Source: Actinernus sp. WN-2022 (Eukaryota; Cnidaria; Anthozoa; Actiniaria; Actinernidae). Taken from it: 64,000 nt of DNA. A program made the position numbers and the translations under genes. How positions within the stretch are numbered: position 1 is the stretch's first letter; every line of letters begins with the position of its first letter. The notes beneath the pieces were generated by a model. It had not been told where the DNA came from. It made no database searches and saw only the letters and a list, made by a program, of their open reading frames with translations. Location: assembly GCA_030867875.1 (NCBI GenBank), contig JAOWCC010001589.1, positions 84,467,537-84,531,536 of the forward strand, read 5' to 3'. Shown here in pieces: positions 1 through 9,935 of this stretch.

Positions 1-2535
1 ATACGTCAGCATGTATGCATGTACCAAGTAGCGTAGCATTTACAGTCCATAGAATTCTTTAGTATGACGAAACACTTATACGAATAATGACTTTGTCAAT
101 AACTTGCATAATGTTCATGCATAATGTGTGTATTTACATTCGCTAAGTAGTTTAAGACAGTTCGCAAAAAAATGGAAAAGTAGGTTACAATGCGACAGTG
201 GAAATGATATAGCAAGAATATTAAATGTAGAGCACCATAAACGCATTGTTACTTGTGTTTCTATCGCGATCAATCTGGATACCGAAAATGAGGGAATATG
301 GAAAATTAGAGGAAAAAGGCCATTCGATTAAAAGGGCATATCTCAAGGGGGCTTATACGCGATTTGGTCACGTGACCATCCAGGTGACTTTAGTTCAGCT
401 TCATTTCACACTTTAACCAATTCTGTTACGAATCCGATCGAATATAGTGCATTTCAAGCCTAAAATCAGCCACTTCCGCTTTTGAGCCTCGTTTTCATGT
501 TGCACCAGAGCGCGACTTTAAACAAAGTCGATTTTGAAGACGTTCCCGTACTTTGATCGAGGGAGACTTTTAGTATGTTAATCTAGGCAGCCTTCGGGAC
601 TGTATTTTGGAAAGAAAGCTTCTGTTGTAATTAGTGGCAGGTCAAATCATAAATTGACTGGACTATTCGTGCGGGGGCTAAGAAGGACTTTGAGAAAGTC
701 TAGCTAACTCGCTACGTTTCGTTGTTGTTCCTCTTTTTTCCACAAAACTTCAATATGCAAATACTTAATGTAATTGCCAGCGTGGCTCACGCTCTTTTTT
801 CTTTTTTTATTCCACACTTGTGCTATAATTAATTAACTAACTCGTTATAATCATCTTTTTCTTCCCCCGCCTCGATTAGTTCAACTAGTTCTTTTTTGTA
901 ACCTATATTAGCTTTTCGTAATTGAAATAAATTATGGTCTTGTCTTGTCAGTGTTGATGACAAGTGCAGGATATTCCGAGTTTGAGTAGCCAATCAGAAT
1001 TCAAGGCGCGCGAAAAGCACTATTCACTTGTGCATGATTCCCAGACTTTTTTGCGAGACAGTTTCAAGAAAAAGTAGAAGGAAATTCTACCTTTCATTAA
1101 ACACATCGCGTGCAACACCCCTCGTGAAACTCTCACAATGCCGTTGCGCATTAGGTATACACCACATGTAACCCGATAGACAAAGCCGCCGCGCTATACT
1201 CTGGCAGGTCAATTTATTTACAGACTGAATCTGATCAAATTACAAAGCTTCGCCTCTCCTTTTCTTTTATTACTACGACATGAACGATGATACGTTATCC
1301 AGTGGATAAATATTAGGTATTTATCTGGTGGATAGGGCGGTTTTCGATTGAGCCGGTGTCTAACTCATTCGGTTATTGTTTTGGTTTAACGTTTGCTTTC
1401 TACTGGCTGTGAAAAGTGGTTTGTAATTATTAGCAAATCAAGTTCTAAACTAAAACCAAACATTGTTTAATTTTGGTCCGTCAGACAGTAATTAGTTTTT
1501 TTGTTTTTGGTCAAGCGAGAGTTGATATCTATCCATGGTTGCGTTTACTTTTCCTCGTGATTGTTTCAAGTAAAACCAATCACGAATTATTTCAGTTCGG
1601 GATTGGCTCATTGCGCTTTTACTTACTCCCGTGATTGGCTGTTTTAGGTTTTACGGCCCAGCCTGTTCCAGGCTCTCAGATAGTGGGAAAGGGCCTAAGG
1701 GGGAGCGAAAGAAAAACGCAGGCGAAAAAAAGAAGAGCGGGACTGGGGGAGAGAAAAGCGTCACACAATGCACAATGTACTACAATCTCAGTCAAATTGA
1801 GTAGGAAAAAAGATTCCCCCATTTAAGTGATGAGAGCGTAGGCAAACTGAAATGGACCATGATTTAACATCATTGAAATGGGGGAGGGGAGGTCTTAAAT
1901 TTTCAACAGATTTGACCGAGATTGTAGCTAGGCGCTTTTCGCAAACTTCAACAGGTTGTAGACAATCAAGGATTCAAGCAAACACAAAACCTTTTTCGCA
2001 GAATTACTCTAAATATTATAAGAATTTACGTGAAGAAATAAAAAAAATGGGTTATGGGCACTCATGCTCTCTTGGGACTTGGGTTGTGGACAACTGGGGC
2101 GTGACTTTAAAAAACCGCGCGTACGTTTTCCCGCCTTTTTATGCACTGCATGCACTGAAGGGCGCGCGCGCGACCAAATTTAAGCGCGAATGAAGTATTT
2201 CCTTTCGACTTTTATGCTGCTGTTACACTCACAGTGCTGTTATTATTCCATCCCATCCACATTTTTGATCACCTTTTTGGCTTTCAACGCATAAAGCAAA
2301 CCCATTCAGCTGAAAACTGTTGAGGTAAGGCTTTTCCCCTGGCTTCACTCTGGCCTTCGTATCTTTTTATTTTCACTTCCGACTATAATAAACCTCATCT
2401 GAAAGAATCCAAAATTATGAGGGATTATTTTCACTTCAATATCAGTTCTGATAAATTTGGTACATAATGATCTTAGTTTAAAACTTGACAGCTTAATTTT
2501 GTCTCTATACTGATCCACAGCAGGCAGCAAAATAC
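1..2535. other. Spacer with dispersed repeat, no gene seen
   Basis: No convincing coding exon was found on either strand; open frames here are short and resemble nothing I recognise. Around 1360-1650 the sequence (phrases such as aaatcaagttctaaactaaa and agtaaaaccaatcacgaatta) recurs in diverged form at about 50140-50460, so it is a dispersed repeat copy. The last few hundred bases before 2536 would hold the promoter and 5' UTR of the H3-like gene, but no TATA box or histone-type element could be assigned with confidence. Confidence 0.5.
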
Positions 2536-2763
2536 ATGGCACGTACAAAACAAACCAGTCGTCAACTCGGAGTCGGCAAGAGACGAACAAAGACAAAGTA
2601 CCTATTCCCGAGCAGCCAATTGGTGTCTACCTCAGGCTCAAATATACAGGAAATTCCTCAACCGAGATCAACAAATAACATTCAGATGTTATCCAAGGCA
2701 CCTGTTGCATCAGTGACTTGTGAAATATCTGCTTTGAATTATTCCTATTCAGCAGTTCAGAGG

Positions 2764-4347
2764 ACGGGAGACCCCCGTCCGGGTTTCTGGAAAACCCGAA
2801 TAGCGAATAGCGAATAGCGAATAGCGCGAATAGTGCGAATAGTCGCGAATAGTGGCGAATAGTAAATATAAATTAAAGATTAATACTTACAGAACGTAAG
2901 TCCTTCAACGAGTATGAACCTAGACGAACCTGATGGGAGAATCACAGTTAGTGTCAACATTCGCCATTTTGTTTTCCTCGTGTAACTCAGTTCCATGGAT
3001 GGGTTACCTGTGGCACTCGAAAGCGAGGCTAATCACGGCGCATGAAGCGGAAATCGTTAGAAGGCAACTTTGCCGAAATGTTGGAGAACATAAAAAAACA
3101 GTAAACGTTTTCTACTTACGTCATCGTGCACCTGACAGACCTAGTTGGGTTCCCTGTGGCCTCCGGTTTAGGCCAGCGATCACCAAAGACCGCCTGGGAA
3201 TGCTTCGAGTTTGTAGACATTTCTTTTTATAATTTTTTTCGGATAGCGTGTTTTCAGTTTTCCATACATTTCTCTGTAAATTTTCCAGCGGACTTTGACT
3301 CGTTGTTACAGACAAATGTATGGTAAACTGAAAACACAATTGCACGCTTTCCAGCGCAGCTACATCCATCAAATTTTAATAAGTTTTAAAATAATATTTT
3401 ACCAGACAGTGAATATTTCAGAAATTCGATTTTACTGAAATTATTTGGCACAGGATTCACATACAAACACTGTATTTCGCGCCATGTTTGCACTCCTTTA
3501 AAAAATGAATTTCTATAACGGGACCTGAAACAACCATAGGGGCTGATGAAAGCCAGGTCCCGGCTAATCCATAGATGAAATTGGAATTTAGCGTGTTGGT
3601 TTTTGTGGAGGGAGGAAAACCGGAGGACCCGGAGAAAAATTCTCGAAGCAACTGGTCTATTAAATTGAGAAATTATAATAGACCCTTTCAGATTGCCTGT
3701 TTGTTGCCCAATTTCAGACAACGTGATATTTCTCCAGAGGATTCAGTACTTTGTTTTTCAATTATAGAAATTGGTACATTTCCTCTTGGGATACAGAACT
3801 GAAACAAAAAACGCATTTAATGCTTACTCAAGGGAAAGGTCACGTGGTCTGAAATGGGCAACAAACAAGCAAGCTGAAAGGATACGCTATCCGAAAAAAA
3901 ATTCGGCGCAAAAAAGAAGAAAGAGCTAAAAAGAAATAGCTACAGCACGAGGAATTCCAAGGCGGTCTTTGGTGGAACCCAACTACGTCTGTCAGGTGCA
4001 CGATGACATATGTAGAAAACGTTTGCTGTTTTATAATTTTCTCCAACATTTCGGCAAAGCTGCCTTCTAACGATATCGATTGGCCTCGCTTTCGAGTGCC
4101 ACAGGTAACCCATCCATGGAACTGAGTTACACGAGGAAAACAAAATGGCGAATGTTGACACTAACTGTGATTCTCCCATCAGGTTCGTCTAGGTTCATAC
4201 TCGTTGAAGGACTTACGTTCTGTAAGTATTAATCTTTAATTTATATTTACTATTCGCCACTATTCGCGACTATTCGCACTATTCGCGCTATTCGCTATTC
4301 GCTATTCGCTATTCGCTATTCGGGTTTTCCAGAAACCCGGACGGGAG
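2764..4347. mobile_element. Foldback (long inverted repeat) element inside the H3-like gene
   Basis: The sequence from about 2774 returns as its reverse complement ending at 4345: cccgtccgggtttct at the left, agaaacccggacggg at the right. The arms are roughly 480 bp. They contain degenerate runs of gaatagcgaatagcg and a shared block around 2880-3160 and 3960-4240. The direct repeat ACGGGAG flanks the element at 2764-2770 and 4341-4347 as a target-site duplication (7 bp, or 9 bp counting GG). No transposase is encoded, so it is non-autonomous. A second element is nested at about 3670-3890. Confidence 0.85.
3668..3890. mobile_element. Nested MITE inside the foldback element
   Basis: The ends are inverted: cctgtttgttgcccaatttc near 3690 and gaaatgggcaacaaacaagc near 3855. 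The centre (gaggattcagtactttg, attggtacatttcctcttgg) is nearly the same as at 29578-29774, so these are two copies of one MITE family. Its position shows a later insertion into the older foldback element. Confidence 0.75.
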
Positions 4348-4659
4348 GTATCAAGAAGCTGGCGTGGTACAGGCCTAGTTCAAAGCCGGGACGAAAGGCA
4401 CTAAAGGAAATACGAAAATTCCAGAAGAGTACCCAGCTTTTACTGAAAAAAGTCCCGTTTCAGCGTCTTGTTCGTGAAATCTCTCAGAAATTTCGACTTG
4501 ACTTGAGATTTCAACCAGATGCTCTTCTGGCATTACAAGAATCTGCAGAGGCGTTCCTAGTTGGCCTGTTCGACGATATTAATGTATGCGCGATCCACGC
4601 TGGCCGTGTTACTATCATGGCAAAGGATCTGCAACTTACGAAAGCCGAGAAGGGCCACT

Positions 4660-5010
4660 CACTTCCGAGTTGTACTTTTTAACTTCCGAGTTCAAAATTT
4701 CCGAGTTCAAAACTTCCGACTTCAAAACTTCCGAGTTCAAAACTTCCGAGTTCAAAATTTCTGAGTTCAAAATTTCCGACTTCAAAACTTCCGAGTTCAA
4801 AACTTCCGAGTTCAAAACTTCCGACTTCAAAACTTCCTAGTTCAAAATTTCTGAGTTCAAAATTTCCGAGTTCAAAACTTCCGACTTCAAAACTTCCGAG
4901 TTCAAAACTTCCGAGTTCAAAATTTCTGAGTTCAAAATTTCCGAGTTCAAAACTTCCGAGTTCAAAATTTCCGAGTTCAAAATTTCCGAGTTCAAAATTT
5001 CTGAGTTCAG
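4660..5010 (+). repeat. 15-bp minisatellite array A (TTCAAAACTTCCGAG)
   Basis: About 22 head-to-tail copies of a 15-bp unit, varying at a few positions (ttcaaaatttccgag, ttcaaaacttccgac). Because 15 is divisible by 3 the array is open in several frames and gives spurious pentapeptide-repeat ORFs on both strands. It begins inside the last codons of the H3-like gene. The same unit recurs in the opposite orientation at 16850-17216. Confidence 0.95.
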
Positions 5011-5660
5011 GAGCTGCCGTGAAACTTCACGCTTTCACAAACGTCACATTGATACGTACATTGACAACGGAGTTATTTCTTGAAGAATTGACTTCCTTGG
5101 AAGTCAATTATTTTATCCTGGATGTTTTGGTAAGGTTTGGTCCCTTTCCTGAATATAATTTGGGTGTAAAGAACTAAGTTTAAGATCGATTATTCTTAGT
5201 TACAGTTAGGTAGAGACCCAGGCCAGACATTAATTACGCGATTGATAAATTTCAATGGTTTATTGTTATTATGGGAGCATACAAACGGGCAATACAAAGG
5301 TTAAAAATAAGGTGACCAACTTAACCTAGTATGGCAGCCTTCGTTTGCTACATTTTACATTTGGTGTGCATGGGGGACTTTGACGGATTGCTTATGTTTG
5401 CAAATTTACAATTAGTGTTAGTGCTTCCAATCATGAATAACGGGTACTGTGGATACACTGACTGGCGGGCACTCTAGAAATACTTTGCTTAGTCATGCTT
5501 GACTCCAAGTGATTGCTGTGGCTTAAATTGATTGTTCGGCTAACATATGTTAATTTGTTGCTCTTACAGGCTCCTAGCACTGTTGTTGTTGTTAGATAGG
5601 ATCCATGTCTCGTCGTGTGTCTTGCCGTCGTACACTCCCGCACTTAAGAGTAACAACGGC
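5011..5660. other. Short spacer upstream of the transposase gene
   Basis: Contains a small hairpin, gacttccttggaagtc, at about 5089-5104. A pyrimidine-rich stretch ending in cag at about 5556-5570 could be a splice acceptor or could simply be upstream sequence. No inverted repeat matching the far side of the transposase gene was recognised. Confidence 0.4.
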
Positions 5661-6821
5661 ATGGGACGAGATGAACTTATTAAAAATTACTTTTTACAAG
5701 ATTATACAAATGGCGAAATTGCCGGGTTTCTAGCTTTGCGTCATAGTATGGTCGTTTCAATCCGAACCATTAAACGAGTTCTGAAGGCATTGAATCTCAG
5801 GAGAGCTTGTGGTGGGAATGAGTCTCCTGTAGAACGTATCGTTTATGCAATTTTTCAGGAATTAGAGAGTGGATGTGGCTCATTTTTGGGATACCGGCAA
5901 TTAACAAAGCGGTTAAGACGTAAATATAACTTAAAAGTCACGCGAGATACAGTCATGACCTATGTTCGAATTATTGACCCTGAAGGAGTTGAGCGCCGCA
6001 AAAGGCGTCGGCTGAAGAGGAGGAGGTATACAACACCCGGACCTAATTTCTTATGGCACATCGATGGATGGGATAAGCTCGCACCATTTGGATTATACGT
6101 TCATGGCGCAATTGATGGTTACTCGAGGCGCATTCTGTGGCTAGAAGTCAACTCGACTAATAAGAATCCAAAGGTAGTTGCATCTCATTATCTGGATACA
6201 ATAGAACAACTTGGTGGTGTACCGAGAAGAGTGCGCAGCGACAAAGGGACAGAAAATATTGTTATTGGTAGACTTCAGCAGTTTTTCAGATGGGAAGACA
6301 ACGATGCATTCTCGTCGTCTAAAAGTTTCATTATGGGAAAAAGTAGTGCCAATCAACGTATTGAGTCGTGGTGGTCTAAGCTGCGAGATGGAGGAGGAGG
6401 GTGGTGGATTAACATGTTGAAAGATCTTCGTGAATCTGGCATTTACAGAGATGGTGATTTTCTTTTGAACGAGTGCCTCAAATTCTGTTTCCTACCTATC
6501 CTGCGCCAGGAATTACATCTTGTTGCAGAGCTTTGGAATACCCATAACATTCAAAGTCAAAAACGACACGAAGTTATCGGTGGGAAACCAGATATCATGT
6601 TCTTTTTGCCGGAGGTATGCAACACCGTGAACTATCTACGTAATGTTGACACAGAGGACGTCAACATATGCAGGCAGATGTATACTGAAAGATGCGACGA
6701 CTACAATGAAAATATAGAAGAGTTAGTGCAGCTCCTTAAACCTGGTTATTTGCCGCCGTCTAACGTAGCCGAGGCCATTACTCTGTTTTCCGAGATTTCC
6801 GAACTGTTGGAAAACTACTAG
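5661..6821 (+). CDS. Integrase-core (DDE) transposase, IS3EU/Ginger-like
   Basis: An uninterrupted frame of 386 residues from ATG 5661; the frame is open back to ATG 5547, but the extra N-terminus is hydrophobic and low in family features, so MGRDELIKNYF is preferred. Residues about 1-45 look like a helix-turn-helix (GEIAGFLALR, SIRTIKRVLKALNLRR). Residues 70-115 resemble an HTH-like integrase domain (GYRQLTKRLRRKY). The RNase-H-like core has HIDGWDKL (D135), VRSDKGTEN (D194) and QRIESWW (E235), the D,D,E triad with about 40 residues before the glutamate. This matches eukaryotic DNA transposons with retroviral/IS3-type integrases; assignment to IS3EU rather than Ginger is from memory. All catalytic residues are present and there is no stop or frameshift, so it is either recently active or under selection. 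Terminal repeats were not found. Confidence 0.85.
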   Translation: MGRDELIKNYFLQDYTNGEIAGFLALRHSMVVSIRTIKRVLKALNLRRACGGNESPVERIVYAIFQELESGCGSFLGYRQLTKRLRRKYNLKVTRDTVMTYVRIIDPEGVERRKRRRLKRRRYTTPGPNFLWHIDGWDKLAPFGLYVHGAIDGYSRRILWLEVNSTNKNPKVVASHYLDTIEQLGGVPRRVRSDKGTENIVIGRLQQFFRWEDNDAFSSSKSFIMGKSSANQRIESWWSKLRDGGGGWWINMLKDLRESGIYRDGDFLLNECLKFCFLPILRQELHLVAELWNTHNIQSQKRHEVIGGKPDIMFFLPEVCNTVNYLRNVDTEDVNICRQMYTERCDDYNENIEELVQLLKPGYLPPSNVAEAITLFSEISELLENY

Positions 6822-6854
6822 AAATATTGAGCACTTTTCAATTTCGCTTGTGTG

Positions 6855-7203
6855 CCACAAAGTCATATGGGCCCAAATTGTTTATCATTAAAATCGATTC
6901 TCCATCAAGTAAATAGTTGAATTGTAAATATTTCTTAATTTGAGTGCTGCGTCTATGAGTTATAGAGGTTTCTATTTCCGATAAGCTAACTGATGTGACA
7001 TGTATGGACTCATTTATTATACAAAAACGTGCTGGCAGAAATATATATATTTTTCTAAACATCCATGTAATACGTGGATTTACCAAATATATTGTATAAA
7101 TCAGAAATTGTTTCTTTCACAAGGAGAAAGAAACGACCTTTTGTTGGCCTGATGGAGAATCGATTATAATGACAAAAAATTGGGCTCATATGCACTTTAA
7201 GTC
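6855..7203. mobile_element. MITE copy (family also at 34392 and 41838)
   Basis: The left end has attaaaatcgattctccatc, and its inverse gatggagaatcgattataat occurs near 7151. The middle (catcaagtaaatagttg, gagtgctgcgtctatgag) aligns with copies at 34392-34680 and, more distantly, 41838-42261. Confidence 0.65.
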
Positions 7204-8898
7204 AGTGCTGCATCGCGACGACCTCATCTCCAGTGTACAACTAGCGATTGAGTTTAGTCTGAAGCCATTATACCAAAAGACCCAAGCCCTCGAGGACGAT
7301 TTCGGTAACATTGATATGGGGGTATTCACGTTATGTTTCATACAGAATTTGCAAGCATTCATAATGTATAGATATAGTACCTTACATAATGTGATACATA
7401 CTATGGACGTTAGTTTTAAGTGAATCATTATTTCAAATTCTAGCTTATCCACGAGAAGTTATACCAAGGGTATACTATTGCCGCGCCACGTGCCTTGCAA
7501 ACCGATACCCGGTGACACCAATCGATGGTACTCGATGACCGGAAATCCAATCGAGAAATTGAAATTAATTTATATCAATCTCATAAATTAGAAATTAAAC
7601 TAGAATTGATATCGGCAGCCGATAATCAATAGATAGGTAAAAATGGTTGCGATATTACAGCTAAGTCTTTTATGTTCCAAAATCTATTCCAAGATTTAAA
7701 GTATCAATGTATGGAGGAATCCAACTTTACCCGAGCACGAGCCTTGACCTCCAATACTAATGATGCCTTAATTACGTGTCTTTTCTCAAACTGAACTAGC
7801 CATCTCGCGAAAGTCGATAGAAACTTGTAACCTATTTGGCAATCGATATGTAAGGTCATTGACATTGTTAGCCATCGCTTGGTATTCGATTTCCGATATC
7901 AGTCCATTAATTGATAACGATTTTATCGATTAACGATCGATTGACTGCATTGTTGACCAATTATTGGTTGGTGATGCCGGAACCGATAGGGTACTGTTGC
8001 AGCAGATCTGTAGCCGGTAGAAATAAGATGTAAAAACCGTGTAGTGCATGGTAAAGGTTGCAACCAGCACAATTCGTCAGTAAAGTTGAGTTTGGTCTAC
8101 ATGTGTTTTCATAATAAACAAGTTGGAGAAACAGTTTCCAGTATGCCAAGTAATTCTTCGTTCCATATCTTTTTCTTCTTCAAATATTTACCTAGAGCGA
8201 CAGCTTCTTTATATTTTAGGAGTTGATGTAAATACCGAATTCACCTGTCTCATTACAGTTTTTCTTTTTTCTTCTGCACCGTAATTTACTTTGATTCCCT
8301 AAAAATAAAGACAAAGTAACAATTTGCCACAATTGCCCGAGAAAGTATATTTTCTGTAATACCATGATCGCCTCGGTTTTCTTTATTCATTCCAATAGCG
8401 ACAATTAACGTCTAAAATCCCTCATCAGTATGCATACTTGCTCTTAATCTCCCTCAAATGACGTCAAATGCGGGAAAATTAGAAATTTCCCCGTTTGCAG
8501 GGAAATGTACAGCAGGCGTGCTGAGGGGACGTTGGGTTGTCCCCTGACGCATTAGGGTAGAGTAGGTATTTAACCTTTCCACGTACCCCGGCGCACATAC
8601 ACACAATGTCCATCGGGAAAGAATCATACATTTATATATTCGAACTATGAACGGAACAGTAACAATGGACCTTTTTCACACGACGTTTAATCCCAGGAGA
8701 AAAAGCCCCTTTGTTTTGGGCATGTGAACTCGTTCTGAAACTGCTCAGTACGAAGCTACACGTGGGAAATCTATTGTTTCTAGCCAATATGGCCGCCGTG
8801 TGAGAAAAGCCCATATATCATTGAACTAAACGATTGTTTCTCAAAAGTGTGAAAACAGCACAAGTGCGTCTTTCTGATCCACATGAAAAAATCACACG

Positions 8899-9339
8899 TT
8901 AAAGGGGAACTGAACCCTAAAATGAAATACAAACATGTATTCGAAATAAATAGGTTCTGCTATTTTATTCTTCTGTCATTGCGCGTCTTGGAAGAGAAAA
9001 TACGAAAAACTTCCTCACAACCACGGCTCAAGTCTTGTAATTTGAGACGTCAGATACGGGGAATAAATTAGTTTGGCCATGCTGTCCCCAACATCGAATA
9101 GCTGGACTAACGGCTTCTAATTGCGGACCATTGTGTTTTCTTTGTGCTGGAGGTGTGATCGTTTTTTTCTTGATATGTGTGACGTACGATATGGGGATAT
9201 TTGCACTGAATTGAGCCGCCACACAACATCGATTTTTCAGCGGAAAATCGAACTTGGAGACTAAATAGCAGAACTTATTTATTTCGAATACATCTTTGTA
9301 TAGACGTTGGTTTGATTTTAGGGTTCAGTTTCCCTTTAA
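8899..9339. mobile_element. TTAA-flanked MITE
   Basis: The left end TTAAAGGGGAACTGAACCCT and the right end agggttcagtttccctttaa are inverted repeats, and similarity continues inward (cgaaataaataggttctgct against its inverse near 9270). TTAA at 8899-8902 and 9336-9339 fits a piggyBac-type target-site duplication. Confidence 0.8.
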
Positions 9340-9935
9340 TCAAGGTGCCTTCCACATTAGCTTAGAACGGGCGGATTTTGCGGATTTTTTAACTCGCTTG
9401 CATCGTGTCACAAATTGTTGAACCAGTTAACTATTTGGGATTCTGATAGTGCTTTCCCAGTGTGATGTTATAGCTGCGGTTGCTATTGCTGGCCGATATT
9501 TTTTTTTAGGTTTAGGCCAGCCCGTTCTTTCACTAGACATTCGATTTCCTTGAAACTTCGAATTTCTTGCATTTAAACTCTAAGCGTTTTGTTGGCAACT
9601 ACAATCCTGGTCAAATGTCTTTGGGACACACTACTTCTATGACGTAGTGATGACCAATTGCCAACAATGCTCGTGTATTACCCCCCCCCCCCCCCTCCCC
9701 CAGACAATGTTGGGATGTTAGGTCATTGAACAAGCGACTTTACATTTTATAGATCAACACTGAATTGGGAGGGAGGGGGATAATAACTCTGAAAAGTAAC
9801 AAATTCTCTAAAAAAATAACAAGTGTCCCAACACTTTTGACCACGATAGTAGGCACGATGTAACACTACGTGGTGGACCAACAGCAGACGGTGACCCAAA
9901 AGGTTCGCCACAATGATGTGCTGCTTCGGAGTGGC

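Larger units (their letters stand above)
2536..4682 (+). pseudogene. Histone H3 variant gene (CenH3-like candidate) split by a foldback transposon
   Basis: Two coding blocks, 2536-2770 and 4348-4682, form one H3-like frame of 189 residues once the insertion and one copy of the 7-bp duplication ACGGGAG are removed. The start reads MARTKQTSRQLGVGKRRTK, an H3 tail keeping the K4 region. About 50 non-H3 residues follow, then TGGIKK across the junction (H3 has TGGVKK). The second block has [13 protein letters not shown], then [11 protein letters not shown] and a complete histone fold with [18 protein letters not shown] and [29 protein letters not shown] and HAGRVT are closer to CENP-A, whereas the FQRLVREI helix and the short loop 1 are canonical H3. 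The usual C-terminal ARRIRGERA is missing: the frame leaves H3 after LQL and stops at 4680-4682 as the minisatellite begins. It could be a disrupted functional variant, a retrocopy, or a live gene that splices the element out. Confidence 0.75.
6822..9935. other. Intergenic spacer with MITEs and an ATCGAT-rich stretch
   Basis: No gene recognised. It contains a MITE copy at about 6855-7203 and a TTAA-flanked MITE at 8899-9339. Between about 7490 and 7970 there is a conspicuous density of CGAT/ATCGAT motifs. A run of about 18 C lies at 9680-9698. Confidence 0.5.

Noticed and set aside
1852..2193. A 113-residue open frame upstream of the H3-like gene
   Set aside because: No recognisable motif, no splice signals, A/T-rich low-information composition; probably chance.
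2536..4682. Calling the H3-like gene CENP-A outright
   Set aside because: Loop 1 has canonical H3 length and FQRLVREI is H3-like, so the CENP-A resemblance is partial; left as a candidate.
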